NCBI RefSeq assembly: GCF_000754815.1
Contig: NZ_KN150747.1
Span: 3,608,848-3,672,847, forward strand
DNA: 64,000 nt
DNA from: Yersinia ruckeri ATCC 29473
GTDB lineage: Bacteria; Pseudomonadota; Gammaproteobacteria; Enterobacterales; Enterobacteriaceae
Reading direction: 5' to 3'
Part shown: piece after piece, positions 1-8,371 of the stretch
Layout: every line of letters begins with the position of its first letter
Numbering within the stretch: position 1 is the first letter of the stretch
The notes under the pieces: model-generated
What the model was told of the DNA's origin: nothing
The model's database searches: none
The model's input: only the letters and a program-made list of their open reading frames with translations
Position numbers and translations under genes: made by a program

Positions 1-757
1 TCCAACGACTGCGTATTGCATTCACTCTATCCTTATCAAACAGAGAGATAAGATGGTTTGCTGATTTATCAAACACTTCATCATTTTTCTCTTGATACTG
101 GAGTATATCAAAACCGTCGTTGATCAACTCAGCAAAAGGAAACCAACCACGAGCGACAAGAAAAGATAAAGTTTCAGGATCGAACATCGAGTCGTATATA
201 TTTTTATATTTCACGACTCGGTGCAAAACACCAAGATTTTTATTCATATCATCCACGGAAAAATCGTCATCTCGATTTAAATCAAAATATAAACCAAAGC
301 GCCACCCCTCTCTAAACAAGCATATAACTTTATCATCTTGCTTGAACTCTACAAGTGGAAAATGCACATCTAATATATCAGCAACTTCCTTTTCAAAAAC
401 AACCATTCCTGGCTGAATTTGCTTTTTCATAATAATACGGCTAGCCACTGCGGCTTTATCATTCCAAATCTCAGCAGATAAATCCCCATGAATAATGAAA
501 AGAAGCATTTCACAGTTAGACAGCTTTACGAATTTTCCTTCTCTTTGAGTGTAATGCTCAAGCGTTGAAATGAAGCTTTTAGCTATTTGATGAAAAATAT
601 CCTGATCAGATGTGAATCCGTGTTTCGTCCAAAGCTGACACATATCTCCTTTAGCTGCATAGGCAGAGGAAAAGCCGATAAGGGGTTCAACCTTCTCTAG
701 TTTTATCGGTTCACCAATATTGCTTGCCAAGATGCCGGGGGCTTTTATCTGTTCCAT
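1..757 (-). CDS. Unrecognised protein, 3' end outside window
   Basis: Reading the minus strand from an ATG at 757 gives an uninterrupted frame of 252 codons that leaves the window at position 1, so the protein is longer than seen. It begins MEQIKAPGILASNIGEPIKL. I see no signal peptide, membrane segment or catalytic motif I can name. The composition is that of a soluble protein, with Asp- and Lys-rich stretches near residues 150-185. It lies 107 bp downstream of the serine recombinase gene on the same strand and could be cargo of the island. The DNA looks more AT-rich than the backbone, which fits transfer. A real gene is likely; function unknown. Confidence 0.75.
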   Translation of the reverse strand, partial: MEQIKAPGILASNIGEPIKLEKVEPLIGFSSAYAAKGDMCQLWTKHGFTSDQDIFHQIAKSFISTLEHYTQREGKFVKLSNCEMLLFIIHGDLSAEIWNDKAAVASRIIMKKQIQPGMVVFEKEVADILDVHFPLVEFKQDDKVICLFREGWRFGLYFDLNRDDDFSVDDMNKNLGVLHRVVKYKNIYDSMFDPETLSFLVARGWFPFAELINDGFDILQYQEKNDEVFDKSANHLISLFDKDRVNAIRSRW

Positions 758-864
758 GAGATATCCTTAATTCTGTCTTACCAAAACTACCCAATTTATC
801 TTTGAATTAAAAACGATCCTGATAAGTTCGCCAACACCTATGCTTTTAAAAATCAAGATCGTAA

Positions 865-1428
865 TTAAACAGCGCTAATAGTGGCAATAGTAGCTCTAGA
901 AACACCGTATTCACGCGCTAACGCACTGATACTAGTTCCGCTATTCTTTTTCTCTATAATCGCCCTACGGGCTTCTGGTGCTATTTTAGAAGGTCTGCCC
1001 AATTTCTTACCTTCGGCTTTTGCCCGCGACAAACCCGCCTGGGTCCGCTCAATCAACAGGTCTCGTTCCATCTCTGCAACCGCTGCCAGCATTGACAGCA
1101 GAAGCTTACCCGCAGCGGAGGTGAGATCAGTCGTGCCAAGCTGGTGGACAATAACCTTGATATTTCGGTCAGCCAACTTTCTGACAGTTTGCAGAACGTC
1201 AATCACATCACGTCCCAGACGGTCTAGTTTTGCAACTACCAACGTTTCACCATCGCGGATTTTGCTGAGCATTTCAGAAAACGCTTTGCGTTGCACCGCA
1301 GGAACCTTCCCGCTAACAACATCAGTAAACCAAAAGTCGAACGTCCATCCAGCTTGTTCAAGTTCCAAACGCTGGTTCTCAGTATCCTGCTGCGATGTCG
1401 AAACACGCCCGTAGCCAAAAATTGCCAT
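865..1428 (-). CDS. Serine recombinase (resolvase/invertase family)
   Basis: Encodes 187 residues. The N-terminal catalytic domain opens with FGYGRVSTSQQ, where Ser10 is the expected nucleophile and Arg8 a catalytic partner. KLDRLGRD near residue 67 supplies further active-site arginines. The long E helix follows (AEMERDLLIERTQAGLSRAK), then GRP and a C-terminal helix-turn-helix (SISALAREYGVSRATI). Length and layout match Tn3-type resolvases and Gin/Hin invertases, which cut and rejoin DNA at paired short sites. I chose the ATG at 1428 because GAGGAG sits six bases upstream of it; the ATG at 1434 directly abuts that sequence. No transposase is adjacent, so it may act on the element it sits in. 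Candidate sites lie just upstream. Confidence 0.93.
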   Translation of the reverse strand: MAIFGYGRVSTSQQDTENQRLELEQAGWTFDFWFTDVVSGKVPAVQRKAFSEMLSKIRDGETLVVAKLDRLGRDVIDVLQTVRKLADRNIKVIVHQLGTTDLTSAAGKLLLSMLAAVAEMERDLLIERTQAGLSRAKAEGKKLGRPSKIAPEARRAIIEKKNSGTSISALAREYGVSRATIATISAV

Positions 1429-1450
1429 AGTCATCTCCTCTTCCGGCCCC

Positions 1451-1554
1451 TGCCAGAAAACGGTGTCAACTTAGGATGGCCTGCCAAAAAAGCCAAGGCT
1501 AATTTTCTAACAGTATGAAAGCACCTAATTGGAAGGTGCCGGAAAACGGTCGTT
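1451..1554. repeat. Candidate recombination (res-like) site
   Basis: Upstream of the recombinase start there are two direct copies of TGCCRGAAAACGGT, at 1451-1464 and 1537-1550. Between and beside them are an inverted repeat GCACCT/AGGTGC (1521-1537) and a 12-base dyad AAACGGTCGTTT (1543-1554). Resolvase genes usually lie beside their own sites, built of short imperfect dyads, so this is a reasonable candidate. The assignment is inference; no subsites can be matched to a known system by eye. Confidence 0.35.
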
Positions 1555-1640
1555 TGTTGGCAGCAGTTGAACTGCTATAGCTACTCATCCCAAAAACGAG
1601 GCATGATAAAGATATCCTCCCAGAAATAACGGAACTGAAG

Positions 1641-2072
1641 ATGCTGGATTCTCTCCTCCCATATTTACCCTTCGCTGGAGTTATTATCGGTGCTTTTCTC
1701 CAATACGTTTTTACTCGTCAAATCGAATACAAACGAGCGTTGCGTGACATGAAAACAAAGTCATACATGGATTATTTGAAGGGCGTTTGCGAGCAAGCCC
1801 AAACCAGACATATACCGGACAAAAAAATAGCAGATGAAAAGCGCTCGGACGCATTCATCAAAGTCGCTGATGCAAAAGCCAGGATCTGTCTCTACGGTTC
1901 TAGACGAGTGATCGAAGCGTTCGCAGAATTCGAGAGACTGGGGGCCTCAATGGCGACGAAACCTCAAAGAGACGCATTCATTTCGATGACCGTTGAAATG
2001 CGTAAAGACACGGGACTGGCATCAATGCCTAGTGGTGAAGACCTCACTCTTGTGCTGCTGGGAACCAAGTAG
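1641..2072 (+). CDS. Unrecognised small membrane-anchored protein
   Basis: Encodes 143 residues. The first 25 (LLPYLPFAGVIIGAFLQYVF) form one hydrophobic segment followed by basic residues (TRQIEYKRALRDMK), suggesting an N-terminal membrane anchor with a cytoplasmic helical domain. The remainder is rich in Lys, Glu and Ala and looks alpha-helical. The start at 1641 is preceded by GGAACTGAAG, a weak ribosome site. It is transcribed away from the serine recombinase, with a 212 bp gap that holds the candidate res site. I do not recognise the family. The lack of neighbours of known function gives no clue beyond cargo of the integrated element. Confidence 0.7.
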   Translation: MLDSLLPYLPFAGVIIGAFLQYVFTRQIEYKRALRDMKTKSYMDYLKGVCEQAQTRHIPDKKIADEKRSDAFIKVADAKARICLYGSRRVIEAFAEFERLGASMATKPQRDAFISMTVEMRKDTGLASMPSGEDLTLVLLGTK

Positions 2073-2763
2073 AATCAAAATCATGTTGAACTTGAGATTC
2101 GAAATGTTACTATTAGAATACATTTTCGGGGTTTTGGTATACAGACGCTTACCCGGAATGGCGTATCAACAAGGCTCAGCCGCTAGCGTAGCGGAGCCGG
2201 GGTGAAAAGAGGGTCGCACTATTACCCACTGGTCTAGTTCCGAAAGGCGGCGTATGCCAGAGTGCGTGAGGTTATGTGAGGTGCTGAGTCTTGGACTTGC
2301 ATAGCCAATATCCAATAGTGAGTTATCATGTTTTGCAAAGGGCTTACTCTGGTGAGTCTTTTTTAAAGCAGAGTAGCTCACATCGCCGATCCAAGCAGGG
2401 ACCCAGAGAAGAGGTTACAACTCCGGAAGCCTGATTAGCCAAGGATCTCACTGCAAATTATCGCATTGATCCCTTGGGCTAGTTTTGCTCCCCAGAGAAG
2501 AGGTTTAAATAAAACATATAAAACAAAACAATAAGTTAAGAAGAAAATACAACTCAGTTGTTTTGAAGTTTCAGCTTAGCCCCCACCAGCCCCCAACCAA
2601 TACGACAAAAGCTACCGGAAAAATTGTCGCGCCGAAAAGTGGAAGCCCTAGGTTTGCCAGTCCCCCTCTCAGGCATAGCGTTTAAAAACTTCGGAGGCGG
2701 CAGAATCATCCTTATAGTGGCATAATGGCTCAAATCATGAATTCTTTTAATGGTAGGTGTTCT
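2073..2763. other. Gene-free stretch with hairpins and direct repeats
   Basis: No convincing coding frame is present. A hairpin CCGCTA/TAGCGG lies near 2179-2195, with GGCT/AGCC extending it imperfectly. Two direct copies of CCCAGAGAAGAGGTT (2402-2416 and 2491-2505) are 89 bp apart. Between them lies an imperfect inverted repeat (TAGCCAAGGATC near 2437 against GATCCCTTGGGCTA near 2468). It could be remnant mobile DNA, a structured RNA or a recombination site. I cannot decide. Confidence 0.5.
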
Positions 2764-3147
2764 ATGGGAAAAACGGAGCTTTTTCTAAAAACCATGATAT
2801 TTTCCGTTGTCTTAATGTGTGTTGGTGCTGCAACAGGCCTTTTTGTGGGCTTTCACTACGATTTTAAGCCTGTCATTTCCGTTGTTGTATCCATGTCCAT
2901 TTTCTCACTGTATTTGGGGTATTGGATTTACAGTAGTGAGCGGAGAGCGGACAGGAATTTTGCGAAGTTTAGGCAGATGCAAGCCAAGCATGAAATGACC
3001 ACTCTGCTACTGAATGAAGCATTCAAAGACACAAACAGGGAATTGTTTGACAGGGTAGCTACTGATGCACCTGATAGTGCTTTAAAACAACAATACCAGA
3101 GCCTGAAAAGGATGGAACAACTCTGGAGCACAAAGATTGAGAACTAA
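2764..3147 (+). CDS. Unrecognised small two-helix membrane protein
   Basis: Encodes 127 residues from the ATG at 2764. An ATG at 2725 in the same frame lacks a ribosome site, while TAGGTG precedes 2764, so the shorter start is preferred. Two membrane segments are evident, IFSVVLMCVGAATGLFVGF near residues 11-30 and VISVVVSMSIFSLYLGYWIY near residues 38-57. A charged, probably helical cytoplasmic tail of about 70 residues follows (RRADRNFAKFRQMQAKHEM). The gene lies between the gene-free stretch and the convergent integrase gene. No family is recognised. Small two-helix proteins of this shape occur among phage and island accessory genes, but no function can be given. Confidence 0.65.
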   Translation: MGKTELFLKTMIFSVVLMCVGAATGLFVGFHYDFKPVISVVVSMSIFSLYLGYWIYSSERRADRNFAKFRQMQAKHEMTTLLLNEAFKDTNRELFDRVATDAPDSALKQQYQSLKRMEQLWSTKIEN

Positions 3148-3261
3148 AACTAAAATATTCTCAAACAGTGGACTGCATATGTTCTGTTAAACCAACTAGA
3201 CCAAACACCCCAGAGAGCGCCACAAATCTGAAACCTGCAAATCTACGTCCCTTTATAGAAA

Positions 3262-3289
3262 ACGTGCCAGAGAGCTTCCCATGGCACGT
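3262..3289. terminator. Hairpin between convergent genes
   Basis: ACGTGCCA and TGGCACGT form an 8 bp stem with a 12-base loop, in the gap between the small membrane protein gene and the end of the integrase gene. There is no clear T-run on either side, so it is only a possible bidirectional terminator. Confidence 0.4.
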
Positions 3290-3302
3290 GAGCGAATACA
3301 TA

Positions 3303-5249
3303 TCACGGCCTCTGCTTGCGTAAAGCATCCTTCAAAGCTTTAAGCCCCGCTTTGACATCAAATGGTTTAATATCAGGAAGGTCGTAGGTTAACTTAGAGA
3401 TAGCATCGAATTGTTCTTCAACTGCCCGGTCTTTGCGGTAAGTCGTCATTGCAGTTGTGCTACCACGAGCATGACCGACCAACTGCGCGATCATACGCTC
3501 GCTTAATTCCAGCCTGTCGAGGTGGTTAACATAGTTATGACGAAGTGAGTGGAAAACCCTCTTCCCGTTGCGTGGCAGTTCAAGTTGTTTCCCGAGGTAA
3601 TTCTCGTTAAACCATTTCGATGCATAACCGCGATAACCTTTAATTTCATTATGTTTTAATTCAGGAAAAAGGCGTTCTTGTCCGTTCGCTTTCAACGCTT
3701 CTACATATTTGAGAAAACCAAGTTTAATGAGTTCTGGATGTATTGGCATCTGTCGCTGAGAATTGATATTTTTCAATGACTTGTCAGCTTCCGTTTCGTC
3801 ATCCACAACTTTATCCGGGGTATCTAGGTTAAAATCTAAATACGCAACACTATTTTCGCTCATCCGAATATCAGAAATGTAAAGCTGGCACAGTTCATTG
3901 ATTCGACCACCGGAATACAAAGCCAGCAATGGTAGCCAATAGTGATAAGGACGAAAGTTGATATAACGCCCAAATTTATTTGGTATACCTGCGCCTTTTT
4001 TAAACCAATCAGCGGAAAATATTAGTTCTAACTCATCATCAGTGAATTGATTACGCTTATCTTGATCTTTACTTGTTCTCTTACGTTTCGCTAAGACGTT
4101 TTCCGTAGGGTTAGCGATCAGGTAGGTTTCCTTGCGTGCCCATTCCAACATCGCCCCCATTGATGCTATATGGCGCTCTATAGCATCTTTAGTCATTTTT
4201 GGCTCATCAGCAGCAAGTGCTTTTTCGATAAGCTGGTTAAAATCTTCAGCATCATACCTACGCCGCATCAAATACAAATTACCGGGCATATTCTGCATTT
4301 TGACAACGTAATCTTTCACTACATCGCGATCTAAATCTGCAAGCGTTAAGTCGCCCATGACTTCGATAAAGTGAGCTATCCGCGAACGAATTTTATTCTC
4401 ACTGGCAAGTTTAAAATCCCCTGTCTTCTTGTATCCAATAAACTTCTCCAGAACTTCAGAAATAGTTTTAGCGGCGTATATCGGGTTACAAAACGGGTTA
4501 GTGACTACAACAATTGGAGAAACTGGCGCTGATACAAGAGCAGGAACACATGATAGAACAGGCAATTCCGGTTCAGATTTAGCCAACGCTTTATCCCAGA
4601 TGCTACGCAGATTCTCAGCCTGCACATTATTGATAAACAAAGAACTTGCATCCAATCTGACTCCAGGGAAATCCATCAGCCAGATAGAAAGACGGTTATC
4701 ACCATTCGTTCTGAACGCACCCTCATCAGTATACCCATGCTCTAATAACTGCTTAAACGCATAACTGGAATGAAACAGCCGGACGTAGCCCCGGATTACG
4801 CCCTCTATGCCTTTCTGCTCAAGGTTGTTGAGCACAAAACCACCGTTATCTTCTCGCTCCACTTCAGTGTAATCTTCGATTTGGAAAGCTGTCCGCCCTT
4901 CAGCAAAGCAATAGACCGGAACGTTGTTCGCCAGTAGATGCTGAATGACCGTCTCAAGCTCAACCCCAAATGACTCACAAAACAATGACAGGCTGATTTT
5001 ACCAGCGCCAGCTAACAGTGGGGCATTACCCCGAATCTTCTCTTTATCCAATTGTCTGAACTCTTCCAGAGACGCATACCACTTCTCCAGCAAACGCGCG
5101 GCGATCACTCTGGCATTTGCAAGGTGAGTTGTGCGGGTAGATGAATGTATTTCACGCTGCCCTATCAGGGCACGATAACGAACCGGAACGGTGATCCGCA
5201 GAACGTATATCCCGCTGGAACGTCGATAGAGATTATAACGCTGAGCCAT
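3303..5249 (-). CDS. Tyrosine integrase of a tRNA-Gly-linked element
   Basis: Encodes 648 residues from the ATG at 5249, which has AAGGAG 11 bases upstream. A GTG at 5261 overlaps that sequence and is less likely. The N-terminal 60 residues (RYNLYRRSSGIYVLRI onward) match the short arm found in large island integrases. The C-terminal catalytic domain has the first Arg in LLALYSGGRINELCQLYI, box II HSLRHNYVNHLDRL, the QLVGH motif and the nucleophile Tyr in TTYRKD. It starts about 90 bp from the 3' end of tRNA-Gly, the usual position for an enzyme that integrates into that gene. It is intact in all catalytic motifs. It probably inserts and excises the neighbouring DNA at the tRNA; the extent of that DNA is unknown. 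Confidence 0.93.
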   Translation of the reverse strand: MAQRYNLYRRSSGIYVLRITVPVRYRALIGQREIHSSTRTTHLANARVIAARLLEKWYASLEEFRQLDKEKIRGNAPLLAGAGKISLSLFCESFGVELETVIQHLLANNVPVYCFAEGRTAFQIEDYTEVEREDNGGFVLNNLEQKGIEGVIRGYVRLFHSSYAFKQLLEHGYTDEGAFRTNGDNRLSIWLMDFPGVRLDASSLFINNVQAENLRSIWDKALAKSEPELPVLSCVPALVSAPVSPIVVVTNPFCNPIYAAKTISEVLEKFIGYKKTGDFKLASENKIRSRIAHFIEVMGDLTLADLDRDVVKDYVVKMQNMPGNLYLMRRRYDAEDFNQLIEKALAADEPKMTKDAIERHIASMGAMLEWARKETYLIANPTENVLAKRKRTSKDQDKRNQFTDDELELIFSADWFKKGAGIPNKFGRYINFRPYHYWLPLLALYSGGRINELCQLYISDIRMSENSVAYLDFNLDTPDKVVDDETEADKSLKNINSQRQMPIHPELIKLGFLKYVEALKANGQERLFPELKHNEIKGYRGYASKWFNENYLGKQLELPRNGKRVFHSLRHNYVNHLDRLELSERMIAQLVGHARGSTTAMTTYRKDRAVEEQFDAISKLTYDLPDIKPFDVKAGLKALKDALRKQRP

Positions 5250-5260
5250 CGGCTGTATCA

Positions 5261-5274
5261 CTCCTTTGTAGGAG
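5261..5274 (-). promoter_or_regulatory. Hairpin over the integrase ribosome site
   Basis: On the minus strand CTCCT-ACAA-AGGAG forms a 5 bp stem with a 4-base loop, and its right arm is the ribosome site for the integrase start at 5249. In the mRNA this could restrict translation of the integrase. The pairing is seen directly; the regulatory role is inference. Confidence 0.4.
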
Positions 5275-5338
5275 GATCACGAGTGCCATCACGTATGATT
5301 TTTAAAAAGACAGTGGAATTAATACGTTAAGGAAGTTT

Positions 5339-5412
5339 TGGAGCGGGTGAAGGGAATCGAACCCTCGTATGCAGCTTGGGAAGCTGCCGTTCTACCATTG
5401 AACTACACCCGC
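5339..5412 (-). tRNA. glyU: tRNA-Gly (anticodon CCC)
   Basis: The 74-base minus-strand sequence folds as a cloverleaf. The acceptor arms are GCGGGTG and CACCCGC followed by T and an encoded CCA. The anticodon arm is GCAGC-TTCCCAA-GCTGC, which places CCC at the anticodon, and the T loop contains GGTTCGATTCC. It decodes GGG. In E. coli the equivalent gene glyU is a known integration site, and here an integrase gene adjoins its 3' end. The gene itself appears complete, so integration restored the 3' end. Confidence 0.97.
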
Positions 5413-5429
5413 ATCGGTGTGCGAGTGGC

Positions 5430-5457
5430 ATTATAACCGGTTATGGCACATCAGCAA
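5430..5457 (-). promoter_or_regulatory. Promoter of tRNA-Gly
   Basis: On the minus strand TTGCTG (5457-5452) and TATAAT (5435-5430) are separated by 16 bases. A GC-rich discriminator follows and the tRNA begins 17 bases beyond the -10 box, the layout of a strong sigma-70 stable-RNA promoter. Confidence 0.75.
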
Positions 5458-5532
5458 GGGAAGATACCGTTTAACTGTCGGTATTTTAAGCGGTTAACAT
5501 CCTCGGCGCTTGCCTTACTATTTTTTAGACGT

Positions 5533-5557
5533 AAAAAAGGGCACCGAAGCGCCCTCT
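5533..5557 (-). terminator. Terminator of prfB-lysS
   Basis: Reading minus, GGGCGC-TTCG-GTGCCC forms a 6 bp stem with a UUCG loop, followed by six T residues, 17 bases after the lysS stop. This is a canonical intrinsic terminator. Confidence 0.9.
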
Positions 5558-5574
5558 TATCAATGTCGTCAAAC

Positions 5575-7092
5575 TTATTTTACCGGACGCATTGCTGGGA
5601 ACAGGATCACATCACGAATAGTGTGACTGTTGGTAAACAGCATAACCATACGGTCAATACCAATGCCTAAACCCGCTGTCGGCGGCAAACCGTGTTCCAG
5701 TGCAGTGACGTAGTCTTCGTCGTAGAACATGGCCTCATCATCGCCTTCGTCTTTTGCTCGAACCTGTTCAGCAAAGCGCTCTGCCTGATCTTCCGCGTCA
5801 TTCAACTCGGAGAAACCATTACCGATTTCACGACCACCAATAAAGAATTCGAAGCGATCAGTAATGAACGGATTATCATCGTTACGACGCGCCAGCGGGG
5901 AAACTTCAGCTGGATATTCAGTAATGAAGGTTGGCTGAATCAGGTGACTCTCTGCGGTTTCTTCGAAGATCTCACATTGAACGCGCCCCAGGCCCCAGCT
6001 TTTCTCTATCTTGATACCCAATGACTCAGCAATAGCAACAGCCTTGTCCATATCATCCAGATCAGCAACATTGGTTTCAGGACGATATTTACAGATAGCT
6101 TCTTTCATCGTCAGTTTGGTAAATGGCTTACCAAAATCGAATTCCTGTTCACCATACTTAACTACGCTGCTACCCAAAATAGTTTCGGTCAGAGTGCGGA
6201 ACAGTTCTTCAGTCAGCACGATCAGGTCTTTGTAATCCGCATACGCCATATAGAGTTCCATCATGGTGAACTCTGGGTTATGGCGAGGGGAAACACCTTC
6301 GTTACGGAAGTTACGGTTAATTTCGAATACGCGCTCAAAACCACCAACAACCAGACGTTTCAGATACAGTTCCGGCGCAATACGCAGATACATATCGATA
6401 TCTAACGCATTATGATGGGTAATAAACGGGCGTGCAGATGCGCCGCCGGGAATCACCTGCATCATTGGGGTTTCAACTTCCATAAAGCCTTTTTCCACCA
6501 TGAACTGGCGGATACCGGACATAACCCGAGAACGCACTTTGAATGTGTTGCGGGATTCGTCGTTAGCGATCAGATCCAGATAACGCTGGCGATAACGGGT
6601 TTCTTGATCAGCCAAGCCATGGAATTTATCAGGCAGAGGGCGCAGAGCTTTTGTCAGTAAACGCAGTTCGCTACAGTGGATAGACAGTTCACCGGTTTTG
6701 GTTTTAAACAGCTTACCGCGCGCACCGAGAATATCCCCCAGATCCCACTTTTTAAACTCTTCGTTGTAGACGCCTTCCGGTAAGTCATCACGGGAAACGT
6801 ACAACTGGATCTGGCCACCCACATCCTGCAAGGTCACAAATGAAGCTTTACCCATAATACGACGAGTCATCATTCGACCAGCAACGGTCACTTCAATACT
6901 CAGGGCTTCTAATTCTTCGTTATCTTTATCACCATACGCAGCATGCAACTGGTCAGAAAGGTTCTCTCGACGAAAATCGTTAGGAAAAGCAATACCCTTC
7001 TCACGCAGTGCCGCTAATTTTTCACGGCGTGCCTGTAACTCACTATTCAGTTCTTGCGCTTGCTCAGCGACTTGTGGTTTTTGTTCTGACAT
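5575..7092 (-). CDS. lysS: Lysyl-tRNA synthetase
   Basis: Encodes 505 residues, the same length as E. coli LysS. It charges tRNA-Lys with lysine in the cytoplasm. An N-terminal OB-fold anticodon-binding domain ([20 protein letters not shown] near residue 70) precedes the class II catalytic core. Motif 2 is [18 protein letters not shown] near residues 260-280, and motif 3 [13 protein letters not shown] near residue 474 carries the ATP-binding Arg. The start at 7092 follows the prfB stop by nine bases, so prfB and lysS form one operon ending at the terminator at 5533-5557. The pairing prfB-lysS is conserved in enterobacteria. Confidence 0.98.
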   Translation of the reverse strand: MSEQKPQVAEQAQELNSELQARREKLAALREKGIAFPNDFRRENLSDQLHAAYGDKDNEELEALSIEVTVAGRMMTRRIMGKASFVTLQDVGGQIQLYVSRDDLPEGVYNEEFKKWDLGDILGARGKLFKTKTGELSIHCSELRLLTKALRPLPDKFHGLADQETRYRQRYLDLIANDESRNTFKVRSRVMSGIRQFMVEKGFMEVETPMMQVIPGGASARPFITHHNALDIDMYLRIAPELYLKRLVVGGFERVFEINRNFRNEGVSPRHNPEFTMMELYMAYADYKDLIVLTEELFRTLTETILGSSVVKYGEQEFDFGKPFTKLTMKEAICKYRPETNVADLDDMDKAVAIAESLGIKIEKSWGLGRVQCEIFEETAESHLIQPTFITEYPAEVSPLARRNDDNPFITDRFEFFIGGREIGNGFSELNDAEDQAERFAEQVRAKDEGDDEAMFYDEDYVTALEHGLPPTAGLGIGIDRMVMLFTNSHTIRDVILFPAMRPVK

Positions 7093-7101
7093 TTCAGTTC
7101 C

Positions 7102-8200
7102 TCATAACCCGGCTTTCAAACTTGCCTCAATGAATTTATCCAGGTCGCCATCCAGTACGGCCTGCGTATTACGCGTTTCAACGCCAGTGCGCAAATCCTT
7201 GATACGGGAATCATCCAGTACATAAGAACGGATTTGGCTGCCCCAGCCGATGTCGGACTTATTGTCTTCTAACATCTGTTTATCAGCATTTTTCTTTTGC
7301 ATCTCAAACTCGTACAGCTTGGCTTTCAGCTGTTTCATTGCTTGATCTTTGTTTTTATGCTGAGAACGGTCGTTCTGGCACTGAGTCACAATATTGGTTG
7401 GTATGTGAGTAATACGTACCGCAGACTCAGTTTTGTTTACGTGCTGACCGCCGGCACCGGAAGCACGGTATACATCAATACGCAAATCAGCCGGATTGAT
7501 TTCGATATCAATATCGTCATCAACTTCTGGATAGACAAAGGCGGAGCTGAATGAAGTATGGCGGCGGCCACCGGAGTCAAACGGGCTTTTACGTACCAGG
7601 CGATGCACGCCGGTTTCAGTACGTAACCAACCAAATGCGTAATCACCGATAATCTTGATAGTGGCAGACTTCAGACCAGCAACGTCACCGTCAGATTCTT
7701 CGATGATCTCGGTTTTGAATCCTTTGGCTTCGGCCCAGCGCAAGTACATGCGCAGCAACATGCTGGCCCAATCCTGCGCTTCGGTGCCGCCGGAACCAGC
7801 CTGCAAATCCAGGTAACAGTTTGCACTGTCATACTCACCGGAGAACATGCGGCGGAATTCCAACTGGCCCAATTTGCCATCAAGAATTTCCAACTCGGCA
7901 ACAGCTTCGTCGAAAGTCTCTTCATCGTCAGCTTCAATAGCCAGTTCCAGCAGACCAGATACGTCTTCCAAACCTTGAGCCAACTCGTCAATTGTGGTGA
8001 CAATTTCTTCCAGTGAGGAACGTTCTTTGCCCAAGGCTTGCGCGCGCTCAGGCTCGTTCCAGACGTCAGGCTGCTCCAGTTCGGCGTTTACTTCTTCCAG
8101 TCGCTCTTTCTTGGCATCATAGTCAAAGATACCCCCTGATAACGGCGGTCCGATCGGACAGATCCTGAATACGGCTTTTTACCGGATTAATTTCAAACAT
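7102..8200 (-). CDS. prfB: Peptide chain release factor 2 (programmed frameshift)
   Basis: The true start is the ATG at 8200 ([14 protein letters not shown]). After 25 codons the frame meets TGA at 8125-8123, and translation continues one base further on, at GAC (8124), giving 365 residues, the E. coli RF2 length. RF2 ends translation at UGA and UAA. The codon-recognition tripeptide SPF appears in [11 protein letters not shown], and the catalytic GGQ in [14 protein letters not shown]. Because the frame is split, a simple frame search shows only a TTG-started fragment from 8034. It is followed by lysS nine bases later. The split frame is not a mutation but the known autoregulatory device of this gene. 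Confidence 0.98.
8121..8137 (-). promoter_or_regulatory. prfB +1 frameshift site
   Basis: The minus strand reads AGGGGGTATCTTTGACT. A ribosome-site-like AGGGGG lies three bases before the slippery CTT, then TGA and C. When RF2 is scarce, the slow UGA lets the ribosome slip forward one base and complete RF2. Sequence and position (codon 26) are the same as in E. coli. Confidence 0.97.
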
Positions 8201-8310
8201 TTTTTTGATGTCTTAGGTTGAGTCGTTGATGGCGGAATGCCATTCGAACCAATAATTCTAACGGATCTCAACGACGGTTTATAGCGAGTTAATTGTATTA
8301 TTATATTTAT

Positions 8311-8334
8311 GGTGCTATATCGGCGAATAGCACC
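8311..8334 (-). terminator. Hairpin after recJ
   Basis: GGTGCTAT and ATAGCACC form an 8 bp stem in the 171 bp gap between the recJ stop and the prfB start. The following minus-strand sequence is AT-rich without a clean T-run, so it is a probable rather than certain terminator separating the recJ operon from prfB. Confidence 0.5.
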
Positions 8335-8371
8335 ATTAGCCGTAGCATTTAACGCGGTTTTAGCATTCTGG

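Noticed and set aside
881..1414. Long plus-strand frame opposite the serine recombinase
   Set aside because: It mirrors the recombinase gene and has no motif; the minus frame carries all catalytic residues.
2166..2381. 71-codon minus-strand frame in the gene-free stretch
   Set aside because: No ribosome site, no recognisable motif, and it overlaps a hairpin; not enough to call a gene.
2402..2505. CRISPR-like or attC-like array
   Set aside because: Only two repeats exist with no spacers of regular length, and the R'/R'' core of an attC site is not found.
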